Shown: positions 21,370-30,142 of the stretch, piece by piece
Numbering within the stretch: position 1 is the stretch's first letter
How the letters are laid out: every line of letters starts with the position of its first letter
Assembly: GCA_021324595.1 (NCBI GenBank)
Contig: JAJPIV010000002.1
Location: 1 to 37,760 of the forward strand
DNA: 37,760 nucleotides
Source of the DNA: Actinomycetota bacterium
Lineage (GTDB): Bacteria > Actinomycetota > Actinomycetes > Streptosporangiales > Streptosporangiaceae
Direction: 5' to 3'
The notes under the pieces: model-generated
What the model was told of the DNA's origin: nothing
Databases searched by the model: none
Seen by the model: only the letters and a program-made list of their open reading frames with translations
Made by a program: the position numbers and the translations under genes

Positions 21370-23445
21370 GTGGTGTCGGCAGCGGCGGCCGAGATGTCGG
21401 CCGTCCTCTCCAGCGCCTCGGCGCAGACGCTGACACTGGGGATCGACCGGGGCGGCCGGGTCGTTCAGCATGACCGCAGCGCCGCGGACGTCCTCGCCGC
21501 GGGCGGCGACGGGCTGCTCGGCGCCGGCCTGGGCGCTCTGATCGCCGGGCCCGGCGACCCGGACGAGCTGGTCCGGGGCATCATCGACGCCGCGAGCGCG
21601 GACCGGGACAGCACCTCCGTGCTGACCATCCGCACCACCAGCCGGGCCACCGTCGACGCCGTGGCGACGATCGTGCCGGTCCGCTCGCTCGGCACCGGGC
21701 TGCTCGCGCAGGTGACGCTCCGCGTCCCCGCTCCCGCCGCCGAGCGCTTCATCGACCCGGCCCTGATGCGCCACGCCCTGCTCGACGGCGCGGTGCGGCG
21801 GATCGGAGGCGCGCTCGACATCGAGCAGATGGCCCCCGAGCTGGTCAACATCCTCGTCCCGCACTTCTGCAACTCGGCGGGCCTGCTCATGCTGGAGAGC
21901 ATCGTGGCCGACGCCGAGCAGCCCCAGTCGCCTCCCAGCGGCCTGCACCTGGTCCGCCGCCTGGCGGTCGCCCACGACGACGCCGACCCGGGCTGGGACG
22001 CCGCGTTCCCCGTGGGAGAGATCCTGCGCTACCCGCCGGGCACCCCTTACACGCGGTGCCTGGACGGCGCGAAGCCGGTGAGCGAGGTGCTGGACGACGC
22101 CGCGGCAGCCGGCCTGGCGGCGGCGTGGTCGCGCGCGCCGGTGGCCCGGCTGCTCGCCGGGGCGTCGCTGCTGCTGCTGCCCATGATCGCCGGCGAGACG
22201 CTGCTCGGCTTCTTCGCCTGCGCCCGCCGGCTCGGCTTCCACCGCTTCGACGCCTACGACGTCGAGATCGGCATGGAGTTCGCCCGCCGCGCCGCGCTGT
22301 TCGTCGACAGCGCGCGCCGGTACAGCAGGGAGCGGGCCACGGCGCTGACCCTCCAGCGCAGCATGCTGCCGACCGGCCTGTCCACGCCGGCCTCCGTCGA
22401 GGTCCGCCACCGGTACCTGCCGGGCAGCAAGCTGATCGAGGTCGGCGGTGACTGGTACGAGTCGATCGCGCTGCCGGGCGGCCGGGTCGCGCTGGTCGTG
22501 GGCGACGTGGCGGGCCACGGCGTGCGCGCGGCCGTGACGATGGGCCGGCTCCGCACCGCGATCAAGACGCTGACCATGCTCGAGCTGCCCGCGGCGGAGA
22601 CCCTGCAGCGCCTCGACGACCTCATGCACGAGCTCGGCGAGGTCGAGCCGCACTTCGCGACCTGCGTGTTCGCGATCTACGACACCGTGGACGGCACGTG
22701 CGAGGTCGCCTGCGCCGGCCACCTGCCGCCGCTGCTCGTCGCGCCCGGCAAGGCCGGGGAGTTCCTCGACGTCTCGCCGGCCCCGCCGCTCGGGATCGGG
22801 GCGAGCCCGATCCGCAGCCGCACGCTCACGGTCGAAGATGGCAGCCTGCTGGTGATGTACACCGACGGGCTCGTGGAACGGCGGACCGAGGACATCGACA
22901 CCGGCCTGCGGGGCCTGCGCGAGATGTTCACGCCCGGAGCGTCCGAGCGCCCGCTGGATGACCTGTGCCGCGACGCCCTGGCCAGGGCCGGCGTCTACGA
23001 CGACCACCAGCGGGACGACATCGCGCTGCTGATCGCCCGGCTGAGCAGGATCGACCAGGAGCGGCAGGTCGCGTGGAACCTCGCCGCCAAGCTCACCGCC
23101 GCCAGGCGGGCGCGGTCGCTGATCCGCCGCCCGCTGCGCAGGTGGGGGCTGGCGGACGTCATTCCCACCGCGGAGCTGGCGGTCTCCGAGCTGGTAACCA
23201 ACGCGGTCAGGTACGCGCAGGGCAGGATCGGGCTGCGCCTGGTGCTGGAGGGCGGGCTGTTCTGCGAGGTGCTCGACGACTCCGCCGCGCTGCCGAGGCT
23301 GCGCCACGCCGGCGAGGATGACGAGCGCGGCAGGGGCCTTCAGGTGGTGAGCCAGATCGCTCAGCGCTGGGGGACCCGCCGCACCGCCACCGGCAAGGTG
23401 GTGTGGTGCGAGCTGGCCGTGCCCGGCGCGCCCGGCTGCGGCTGA
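21370..23445 (+). CDS. SpoIIE-type PP2C phosphatase with GAF-like and HATPase domains
   Basis: This 691-residue soluble regulator combines a phosphatase and an anti-sigma-like kinase module. Residues 1-130 form a PAS-like region. About 140-320 is GAF-like. The PP2C/SpoIIE domain (about 330-560) has VGGDWYES (358-365) and GDVAGHGVRAA (378-388) with the metal-binding Asp residues, and MYTDGLVERR and DDIALLIAR further on. The C-terminal ATPase domain (about 565-691) has ELVTNAVRYA (from 607) and GRGLQVVSQIA, like RsbW/SpoIIAB. Such proteins control partner switching between anti-sigma factors and antagonists. GTG at 21370 is 8 nt after GGAGGGGAG. No cognate anti-sigma antagonist lies next to it, but bldC follows. 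Confidence 0.92.
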   Translation: MVSAAAAEMSAVLSSASAQTLTLGIDRGGRVVQHDRSAADVLAAGGDGLLGAGLGALIAGPGDPDELVRGIIDAASADRDSTSVLTIRTTSRATVDAVATIVPVRSLGTGLLAQVTLRVPAPAAERFIDPALMRHALLDGAVRRIGGALDIEQMAPELVNILVPHFCNSAGLLMLESIVADAEQPQSPPSGLHLVRRLAVAHDDADPGWDAAFPVGEILRYPPGTPYTRCLDGAKPVSEVLDDAAAAGLAAAWSRAPVARLLAGASLLLLPMIAGETLLGFFACARRLGFHRFDAYDVEIGMEFARRAALFVDSARRYSRERATALTLQRSMLPTGLSTPASVEVRHRYLPGSKLIEVGGDWYESIALPGGRVALVVGDVAGHGVRAAVTMGRLRTAIKTLTMLELPAAETLQRLDDLMHELGEVEPHFATCVFAIYDTVDGTCEVACAGHLPPLLVAPGKAGEFLDVSPAPPLGIGASPIRSRTLTVEDGSLLVMYTDGLVERRTEDIDTGLRGLREMFTPGASERPLDDLCRDALARAGVYDDHQRDDIALLIARLSRIDQERQVAWNLAAKLTAARRARSLIRRPLRRWGLADVIPTAELAVSELVTNAVRYAQGRIGLRLVLEGGLFCEVLDDSAALPRLRHAGEDDERGRGLQVVSQIAQRWGTRRTATGKVVWCELAVPGAPGCG

Positions 23446-23450
23446 GCCCC

Positions 23451-23483
23451 CCGCGGGCGCGCCTCGGCAGCCCCGCGCCGCGG
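23451..23483 (+). terminator. Hairpin after the SpoIIE-type gene
   Basis: CCGCGGGCGCG (23451-23461) pairs with CGCGCCGCGG (23474-23483) with one bulge, just after the stop codon. No T-tract. GC-rich context lowers confidence. Confidence 0.4.
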
Positions 23484-23564
23484 CGGCCAGCCGCTCGCGG
23501 CTTCCGGGCATCCCCTCTGACCTGGGCCTGGCCGCGCCAGGTCACGCAGCGCGCGGACAGCCAA

Positions 23565-23683
23565 ACAACAAGTAGCCGTAATGTCTTCCTAAGCTTGACG
23601 GGTTTATGCTTCAATAGTCGCGATTATGATCGTTCGTGGATCTTGCCTGGTCCGTGGACGATCGTGGGGAGGAATCGGTCGAT
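23565..23683 (+). promoter_or_regulatory. bldC promoter and leader region
   Basis: This is one of the lowest-GC stretches of the window. It contains TTGACG at 23595-23600, TATGCT, and TATGAT near 23623-23628; no pair has the ideal 17-nt spacing. GATCGT and ACGATC flank a possible leader stem. The region ends with GGGGAGGAA before the ATG at 23684. The promoter is inferred from composition and partial motifs. Confidence 0.35.
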
Positions 23684-23893
23684 ATGAGCACCAGCCGGCA
23701 GGCACCAGAGTTCACCAGGCTCCTCACCCCGGCCGAGGTCGCCGCGATGTTCCGCGTGGATCCCAAGACCGTCACCAGGTGGGCCAAGGACGGCAAGCTC
23801 ACGTCCGTCCGCACGCTGGGGGGCCACCGCCGGTACCCGGAGGCCGAGGTCCGGGCGCTGCTCGACCAGATCAGCAACTCATCCCGCCCGTAG
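23684..23893 (+). CDS. bldC: BldC-type MerR-like DNA-binding regulator
   Basis: This 69-residue protein is almost entirely a MerR-like winged helix: LLTPAEVAAMFRVDPKTVTRWAKDGKLTSVRTLGGHRRYPEAEVRALL. It closely matches BldC of Streptomyces, a small DNA-binding protein that binds direct repeats cooperatively and controls the timing of development. TVTRWAKDGKL is the recognition helix and GGHRRY the wing. ATG at 23684 is preceded by GGGGAGGAA at 6-7 nt. An in-frame upstream start would add a non-conserved lead. It is monocistronic. The preceding SpoIIE-type gene may act in the same developmental programme, which is an inference from proximity only. Confidence 0.93.
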   Translation: MSTSRQAPEFTRLLTPAEVAAMFRVDPKTVTRWAKDGKLTSVRTLGGHRRYPEAEVRALLDQISNSSRP

Positions 23894-24096
23894 CCGGATC
23901 CGGCGGCCGGCGTGGCGCCCCGGCCCGGCCCGGAACGCCACGGCGCCCGCGTCCCCGCCGCGCCGCGGGCGCAAATCGCACCGCAGGCCGGCTCGCGCGG
24001 GATGCCGCGATCTGGCGCAGCCGGGCCACTGGCGCGCCTGCCACACGCGCCCTGATCGCCTGATCACTGACCTGCCCGCGCTTGCCGGTCGGCGCT

Positions 24097-25767
24097 CTAG
24101 TGGCGCGGGCAGGTGAAGTACTGCGAGCCGGTCCCGTGGCTGTACAGCACCAGGTAATCCCCGCTGAAGGGCACGTGCCAGAGCCCGCTGAACTGCAGCG
24201 GCAGGCCGGAGATGGCCGGCCCGAGCGGCAGGCCGTTGAGGCCCAGCAGCTGCGGGTCGGTGACGCACTGGTTGATCTCCACCACCCACACCCGGCTGGC
24301 CTGCCGCAGCCTGGCCCTGATCTGGGACAGCGACGCCGAGGTTCCCCACAGCGTCCCCGACGGGATCGCGGCCCGCCTCATGGCGACGTTCGGCAGGGTG
24401 CCCAGCCCATACGGGTAGGCGGCGCCGAAGCTGCCCGCGTTGGGGTTCGTGTAGAGCACCACGTCACCCGGGCGCGCCTGGGCCGCCACGACCTGGTCCA
24501 GGTACCGGATGTCGTCGTAGTGCCCGTAGGAGGTGCGGTAGGCCAGCTGGGCGGGCAGCCCGGCGACCGCGATCACGGCGAGCGCGACCGGCCCGGCGAC
24601 CCGGCCGAGCGATGTCACAGCGGCTCCCGCGAGCAGGGCGAGGGCCGGCACGCACATGAGGATGTACCGCGAGGTGTAGACCGGCATGACGACCGAGGCG
24701 GCGAGCAGCGCGACCGGCGGCACCACGAGCCACGGCACGCCGAGCTCGATGACCTGCCTGGGCCAGCTGGCCCGGCGCCGCTGCCTGCTCGACTCGGCGC
24801 TGACCACGATCGCCACCCCGATCGCCAGGCCGATGGCGGCGGTCACCTCGATCGAGCCGGGCAGCAGGAGCACGGTGTCGCCGCTGCTCGTCGCGTGGTT
24901 CACCGCCAGCCAGGCGATCTGCCCCCGCTGCAGCCAGCCGAAGGCCAGCAGCGGGCTCGCCACGGCGACGGCCGCCGCCGCGGCGCACAGCCAGCTGACC
25001 ACGGTCCGCCGCGCCTCCGGCTCGCCCGCGTGGTGGCGGTAATGGAGCGCGACGGTGATCGCGTGGCCGCCGATCAGCAGCAGGCCGAAGATGTTGACGA
25101 TGCCGAGGAAGGCGAGGCTGATCCCGTATCCGAACATCCAGCGGCGCCGGCGCGCTGGTGACGCGCCGAGCACGCGGGTCAGCAGGTAGCTCGTGATCGT
25201 GGCCATCGCCACGACGAACGCGTAGGGCCGCGCCTCCTGGCCGTACCTGCTGGCCACCGGCAGGAGCGCGAAGACGAGGCCCGCCGCCAGCCCGGCCCGG
25301 GGGGAGATCAGGCGGCGGCCGATGGCGGCGACTGCCGCCGCCGTGACCGCGGTGATCAGAGCGGACGGGAACCGGAGGACGAACTCCCCGGCCCCGAACA
25401 GGCGGGCGAGCGGCCACATCGTGATGTAGTAGATGCTGTGCACCGCGTCGACGTTGCCGAGCATCCGGATCAGGTCGCCGAACGGGCGGCTGATCGCGGC
25501 GACCGTCGCCGCCTCGTCGCGCCAGAACGACGGGACCGTGATGTTCCACAGCGACAACGCGAGCGCCACCGCCGGCGGCAGGTACCTGGCCCAGCGCGGT
25601 CCCGGGTCGTAGGGCCGGGCCGCCGCCGGCTCGCCCGGCTCGGCGCGGACGGCGCCCGGCTCGGCGCCGAGCACGCGCCTGAGCCGCCCCGATGTCGCCC
25701 CGGCCAGCCCGGATCCGTTGGCCTCGGCGGCCCGGCCCACCCGCACGGGGCCGCTGGGTGATGTCAT
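24097..25767 (-). CDS. Membrane glycosyltransferase of the GT39/PMT-like superfamily
   Basis: This is a 556-residue polytopic protein with about ten hydrophobic segments. After a 60-residue disordered N-terminus the first helix (YLPPAVALALSLWNITV) is followed by SFWRDEAATVAAISR. The Asp84-Glu85 in this first extracytoplasmic loop is the signature of GT-C enzymes (ArnT/PMT group), which use polyprenyl-phosphate sugars. HSIYYITMWPLARLFG and RFPSALITAV follow as in that family. The C-terminal 150 residues are a soluble outer domain (GDVVLYTNPNAGSFG and onward). ATG at 25765 has GGAGG upstream. The acceptor, lipid or protein, is unknown. It lies next to a broken hopene cyclase on the same strand. 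Confidence 0.85.
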   Translation of the reverse strand: MTSPSGPVRVGRAAEANGSGLAGATSGRLRRVLGAEPGAVRAEPGEPAAARPYDPGPRWARYLPPAVALALSLWNITVPSFWRDEAATVAAISRPFGDLIRMLGNVDAVHSIYYITMWPLARLFGAGEFVLRFPSALITAVTAAAVAAIGRRLISPRAGLAAGLVFALLPVASRYGQEARPYAFVVAMATITSYLLTRVLGASPARRRRWMFGYGISLAFLGIVNIFGLLLIGGHAITVALHYRHHAGEPEARRTVVSWLCAAAAAVAVASPLLAFGWLQRGQIAWLAVNHATSSGDTVLLLPGSIEVTAAIGLAIGVAIVVSAESSRQRRRASWPRQVIELGVPWLVVPPVALLAASVVMPVYTSRYILMCVPALALLAGAAVTSLGRVAGPVALAVIAVAGLPAQLAYRTSYGHYDDIRYLDQVVAAQARPGDVVLYTNPNAGSFGAAYPYGLGTLPNVAMRRAAIPSGTLWGTSASLSQIRARLRQASRVWVVEINQCVTDPQLLGLNGLPLGPAISGLPLQFSGLWHVPFSGDYLVLYSHGTGSQYFTCPRH

Positions 25768-25923
25768 CTGAACCTAATCCTCCGGAAGGCGGAAGCCAGG
25801 CAACGCGGGAACGGGACAGCGCCGGATCGGGCGGCCCTGGAACGCGGCGTGCTAGCACGACCATCGTAGCTACCGACCATACCTGCACACCCTGACCGTG
25901 CCCGAGTTCCCGCGCCGCGCGGG

Positions 25924-26486
25924 TCATGTCGCGCCCCGCAGGTACCTGCCGAGCGCGGATCGGGCGCCGGCCGCGGGGGACAGCCGCCACCGGTCCCCGT
26001 CCCCGGGCGGGCCAGGCCCGGCAGGTAGATCACCTCGGGCGGGATGAGCGGCAGGCCGTCCCAGGGAAACGCTCCGGCCAGCGTCAGCCAGATCCTGGTC
26101 AGCGGATCCGCCTGGAACAGCCCTCCGGCCTGCCTGATCCAGCCTGCCGCCAAAGCCATGTGGCACGCCTCGGGCGGATCTCCGGCGAGCCGCAGCACGA
26201 GATAGGCGAGAACGGTGACCGCCAGGTCGCCGCCCCAGCTTCCGTCCGGCCGCTGTTCTCGCCTGATCAGCGCCGCCGCGACCGCGCGCTGGCCGGCGTC
26301 CGCGACGCCGAGGATCTCGCGCAGCACCAGGTACCGCACCGCGACCGGCACGCCGATCGGAGGGTCCTCCTGCCAGGAGCCGTCCGCGCGCTGCATGCCC
26401 AGCAGGTCGCGGACCGCCCGCCGCCACGCCAGGCGCGCATGTCCGGCACGGGCACCGGGGGCACTGCCGCTGTCGATCACCCTCAT
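25924..26486 (-). pseudogene. Squalene-hopene cyclase gene with internal deletion
   Basis: The 5' part encodes about 150 residues typical of the start of squalene-hopene cyclases: AWRRAVRDLLGMQRADGSW, then VRYLVLREILGV, REQRPDGSWGG (a QW-type repeat), VLAYLVLRLAGDPPEACHMALAAGWIRQAGG and LTRIWLTLAGAFPWDGLPLIPPEVIYLP. The next residues should be PWFPLN; instead the frame breaks. About 80 bp further on, in another frame, the DNA encodes RSALGRYLRGAT and a stop, matching the usual cyclase C-terminus (FPTLALGRY). Over 400 central residues with the DXDD catalytic motif are missing. ATG at 26484 opens it. Hopanoid synthesis from this copy is impossible. Confidence 0.75.
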
Positions 26487-26691
26487 GGCCGGTCCATTAT
26501 GCCACTTGATTACGGTAGGCATTTGATAGGCAGCTCTATGTAATTGCCATGCCGCGGCGCCGCCGCAACACGCGCGATCTGCGGCGATACCCGTGTAATG
26601 CGGCCAATGGCCGAGTAGGCTCACATATCCCTAGCCAGGTCATGAGCAGACAGCGGCACCTGCGCTGCCCGGATCATCGAGGGTCTACGTC

Positions 26692-29316
26692 ATGCTGCGT
26701 CGCCGGTCGATCCGCCTGCGGATCCTCATGCTCGTGCTCATCCCCGTGGTCGCGCTGGCGGGGCTGTACGGAGTCGTCCTCGACCTGACCGCCGGGCACC
26801 TGATCACGCTCGTGCGGGCCGCGAGACTGCAGCAGGCGCTCGGCAACCCGACCTCGGCGGTGCAGGACGCCCTCGCCGCCGAGCTCGCGACCGCGCTCGA
26901 GTACCTGGACAGCCCCGGGCGCCCCGGCGCGCGGGCGGCGCTGGTCGCGCAGGAGCACCGGACCGACGCCGCCATCGCTGCCTACGGCCGGGCGGCCTCG
27001 GCCGCCGCGCAGAGCGCGAGCCCGGGTGAACGGAGCGCGCTCAGCGTCTTCGGCGCCGACCTGGCCCATCTGGGCGCGCTGCGCTCATCCGTCCTCGGGC
27101 TGCGGGCGGACACCACGGGGACCGCGGGCGCCTACGCCAATGCCATCTCCGACGGCAACAACGTGCTCATCCAGGCGATCCTCCCGCTGGTCACCGACAC
27201 CTCCTCGGGCATCGAGGCGGTCAACCTGGTCACCCTCAACGCCTCGCTGCAGACGATGGAGGAGGAGTACGCCCTGGTCAGGGCCGATCTCATGGCGCAT
27301 TCGATCAGCACTGCCGACCAGCAGCTGGTCGCCGAGCTGTCAGTGCAGCGCCAGGAGCTGTGGGACCAGGCGTTCCCCGGGCTGGACCCGCGGTACCAGG
27401 CGCTGCTGCGGGCGGCGGCGCCGAAGCGGGCGCTGGCGACGATCGACACCATGGAGGCCCGCGTGATGTCGAGCCTCCCCAGCGATCACCGCATCCCGGT
27501 GCGCTCCTGGGACTCGACCGTCACCGCCTACATCGGCGGCATCCGGGGCGCGCTGCGGCGGGTCGGGGCCGGCCTGGAGGCCGCCGACCGCGCCCAGGCT
27601 CAGGCGTACCTTCTCCGGCTGATCCTCACCGGCGCCATCGGCCTGGCCGCGATCCTGCTCGCGGTCGGCATCGCCGCGCTGGTCGCCCGCAGGCTGCTGC
27701 GCCAGCTCGACGACCTGCGGGCCTCGGCGCTCGACCTGGCGAGCAAGGGGCTGCCCGAGGCGATCGAGAACCTGCGGCTCAGCGAGAACCTGCGGGCCGA
27801 CGCCGAGCTGCCGCTGCTGCGGACCGGCTCGGACGAGTTCGGCGAGGTCAAGGACGCCTTCAACGCGGTCGCCCGGACCGCCCTGTCCGCCGCCGTGGAC
27901 GAGATCGCCATCCGCCGGGGCGTCAACGACGTCTTCCGCAACCTGGCCAGGCGGAACCAGTCGCTGCTGACCCGCCAGCTGGAGCTGCTCGACGCGATGG
28001 AGCGCCGGATACACGACCCGGAGGAACTCGCCGACCTGTTCCGCGTCGACCACCTGACCACGCGCATGCGCCGCCACGCCGAGGGCCTGCTGATCGTCGC
28101 GGGCAGCTCCTCCGGCCGCACCTGGCGCGAGCCGGTGCCCGTCGTGGACGTGATGCGGGCCGCGATCGCCGAGGTGGAGAGCTACACGAGGATCAGGGTC
28201 ACCTCGCGGACCCGCGCCGCGATCGCCGGCCACGCCGTGGCGGACATCATCCACCTGCTCGCCGAGCTGGTGGAGAACGCGACCATGTTCTCCCCCGCCA
28301 ACACGCCGGTGCGGATCGACGGCGACCGGGTGGCGCGCGGCCTGGCGCTGGAGATCGAGGACCGCGGGCTCGGCATCGGGGAGGCGAAGCTCGCCGAGAT
28401 CAACCACATGCTCGCCGACCCGCCGATGTTCGACCTGTCCGGCAGCGACCAGCTCGGCCTGTTCATCGCCGGCCAGCTCGCGAAGCGCCATGACATCAAG
28501 GTCACGCTGCGCACCTCGGCCTATGGCGGCATCACCGCGGTCGTGCTGATCCCGAGCTCGCTGGTGGTCGACATCCAGCCCGACGAGGAGGAGGCCGTCG
28601 TCGTGAGCATCCGCGAGCTGGGCGGCAGGCCGGTCCCGCAGCTCGTGGGCGCGCCCACCGCAGCCGACACGGCCGGGCCCGCGGCCGGCTCCGGGGACAG
28701 CGGCGACCCGGTGAGCAGCGGCCATCCGGCAGCCGCTTCCGGCACCGGCGCGACAGGCGGCCCGGCGCCGGCCGGCGGCGCTGGCTCGCCGGCCGCCACG
28801 CTGGGCTGGCCGGCCGCCACGCTCGGCTGGCCGGCCGCCGACCCGGACCAGCCCGCCGCGCAGCCGCCGGCCGGCGCGACGGGGACGGCGGCCCCGGCCC
28901 GGCACGGGACCGGAGCCGGCACCGCCGGGCACGGGCCGGCGGCGCCCGGCGGCGACCCGGCGGGCGGCGATGAGCTGCCGGTCCGGGTCCGGCAGGCGAA
29001 CCTGGCACCTCAGCTCCGGGATCGCCCGCCTCCGGTGACCGGCCTTGGCGGCCTGGCCCCGGCCGGCGCCGGGACCAGTCGCAGCGCTCCCGCGGCCGAC
29101 GACTCTCCCGAGGCCGCCAGGCGCACCATGTCGGCATGGCAGAGCGGGTGGCAGCGAGGCCGCCTGGCATCCGAGGCCGTGCCCGATGAGTTCCCGACCA
29201 GCCCGGACCTGCCGCGCGGCCATGGCGAGCCCCGTTCCGATTCGCCCCGCGACGGCGCCGCGCCGGAGGCCGGGGCCTCCGGCGCGCGGACGGGGCCGGA
29301 GGCAGCGCAGCCGTGA
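26692..29316 (+). CDS. cvnA: Conservon sensor histidine kinase (CvnA-type) with NIT-like sensor domain
   Basis: This 874-residue membrane sensor heads a conservon. Helix 1 is at about 9-30 (ILMLVLIPVVALAGLYGVVL). The extracytoplasmic helical sensor (about 40-305) resembles the NIT domain; helix 2 is at about 310-335 and a HAMP-like segment runs to 390. The phospho-acceptor candidate is His454 in FRVDHLTTRMRRHAEG. The ATPase domain has LLAELVENATMFSP (about 522-535) and EDRGLGIGEAKL. From about 640 the tail is Pro/Ala/Gly-rich with LGWPAAT repeats. In conservons CvnA works with CvnB-D as a membrane complex rather than with a classic response regulator. GAGGG lies 9 nt before ATG 26692. Confidence 0.93.
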   Translation: MLRRRSIRLRILMLVLIPVVALAGLYGVVLDLTAGHLITLVRAARLQQALGNPTSAVQDALAAELATALEYLDSPGRPGARAALVAQEHRTDAAIAAYGRAASAAAQSASPGERSALSVFGADLAHLGALRSSVLGLRADTTGTAGAYANAISDGNNVLIQAILPLVTDTSSGIEAVNLVTLNASLQTMEEEYALVRADLMAHSISTADQQLVAELSVQRQELWDQAFPGLDPRYQALLRAAAPKRALATIDTMEARVMSSLPSDHRIPVRSWDSTVTAYIGGIRGALRRVGAGLEAADRAQAQAYLLRLILTGAIGLAAILLAVGIAALVARRLLRQLDDLRASALDLASKGLPEAIENLRLSENLRADAELPLLRTGSDEFGEVKDAFNAVARTALSAAVDEIAIRRGVNDVFRNLARRNQSLLTRQLELLDAMERRIHDPEELADLFRVDHLTTRMRRHAEGLLIVAGSSSGRTWREPVPVVDVMRAAIAEVESYTRIRVTSRTRAAIAGHAVADIIHLLAELVENATMFSPANTPVRIDGDRVARGLALEIEDRGLGIGEAKLAEINHMLADPPMFDLSGSDQLGLFIAGQLAKRHDIKVTLRTSAYGGITAVVLIPSSLVVDIQPDEEEAVVVSIRELGGRPVPQLVGAPTAADTAGPAAGSGDSGDPVSSGHPAAASGTGATGGPAPAGGAGSPAATLGWPAATLGWPAADPDQPAAQPPAGATGTAAPARHGTGAGTAGHGPAAPGGDPAGGDELPVRVRQANLAPQLRDRPPPVTGLGGLAPAGAGTSRSAPAADDSPEAARRTMSAWQSGWQRGRLASEAVPDEFPTSPDLPRGHGEPRSDSPRDGAAPEAGASGARTGPEAAQP

Positions 29317-29350
29317 TCCCAGCGGCACCAATCGCGGCAGGAGGACGCGC

Positions 29351-29755
29351 ATGAACCAGGGCGGCGGCCTGGACTGGCTGCTCGATGATCTCGTCAGCCG
29401 GGTGGCCCAGATCGACAAGGCGGTGATCCTGTCCAGGGACGGCCTGGCCATCGCGGCCTCGCAGGGCCTGTCCCGGGAGGGAGCCGAGTACCTGGCCGCG
29501 GTCGCGGCTGGCTTCCAGAGCCTGGCCAGAGGGTTCGGGCAGCACCTGAACTGCGGCGACCCCCGTCAGACGATCGTGGAGCTCGAGTCGGCCTTCCTGT
29601 TCGTCACCTCCGCGGGCGAGGGCAGCTGCCTCGCGGTTCTGGCCAGCGTCGGCGCCGACGCCGGGCTGATCGCCTACGAGATGGCGGTCCTGGTCAGGCG
29701 CGTCGGCCAGCATCTCGGCGTCCGGCCTCGTCCCACCGCCCAGGCAAGCACATAG
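29351..29755 (+). CDS. cvnB: Conservon roadblock/LC7 protein (CvnB)
   Basis: The 134-residue protein is a Roadblock/LC7-type GTPase-activating or scaffold subunit of the conservon. It shows LDWLLDDLVSRVAQIDKAVILSRDGLAIAAS at the start and GAEYLAAVAAGFQSLARG, then TIVELESAFLFVTSAGEGSCLAVL, then GLIAYEMAVLVRRVGQHL. ATG at 29351 has GGAGG 7 nt upstream. It lies 34 nt after cvnA and 15 nt before cvnC, so the four genes form one operon. In MglB and related systems this fold acts on a small GTPase; the partner here should be the CvnD protein. Confidence 0.94.
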   Translation: MNQGGGLDWLLDDLVSRVAQIDKAVILSRDGLAIAASQGLSREGAEYLAAVAAGFQSLARGFGQHLNCGDPRQTIVELESAFLFVTSAGEGSCLAVLASVGADAGLIAYEMAVLVRRVGQHLGVRPRPTAQAST

Positions 29756-29770
29756 GCGACGTGACCGGCC

Positions 29771-30142
29771 GTGAACGCCAGGAGATCCGGCAGGCAGGTG
29801 CCGGAATCGGGTCCCGTGGTCAGGCCCTACGCCCTGATCGCCGGGCGGACCCGGCCGAGCGGCCAGGCGATCGACCTGATCGCGTCGGTCTGCGCGGTGC
29901 GCGGCGCGTCCGCCCCGGACTTCGACTGCGAACCTGAGCACCTGCGCCTGCTGCGGATGTGCCGCGTCCCGGCGTCGGTCGCGGACCTGGCGGCGGGCCT
30001 GGACCTGCCGCTCGGCGTGGTCCGCGTCCTCATCGCCGACCTGCGCGACCACGGCCTGGTCACGGTAACCGGGCCGGCCACGGCGGGGCTCAGCGACGGG
30101 CGCATCCTGAAGGAGGTGGCCGATGCCCTACGCAGACTCTGA
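29771..30142 (+). CDS. cvnC: Conservon DUF742 protein (CvnC)
   Basis: This 123-residue DUF742 protein has the family features: VVRPYALIAGRTRP near the start, then FDCEPEHLRLLRMCRVPASVADLAAGLDLPLGVVRVLIADLRDHGLV, a winged-helix-like segment, and ILKEVADALRRL at the end. The GTG at 29771 begins right after cvnB; its 3' end overlaps cvnD by 20 nt. In conservons DUF742 is thought to link the sensor to the GTPase; its biochemical role is not settled. No deviation from family length is seen. Confidence 0.93.
   Translation: MNARRSGRQVPESGPVVRPYALIAGRTRPSGQAIDLIASVCAVRGASAPDFDCEPEHLRLLRMCRVPASVADLAAGLDLPLGVVRVLIADLRDHGLVTVTGPATAGLSDGRILKEVADALRRL

Noticed and set aside
21208-23511. 767-codon minus-strand open frame
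   Set aside because: It is the antisense shadow of the SpoIIE-type gene; its product is Arg/Gly/Gln-rich with no domain, as expected in GC-rich DNA.
27340-29451. 703-codon minus-strand open frame
   Set aside because: Antisense shadow of the conservon kinase gene; no domain resemblance.
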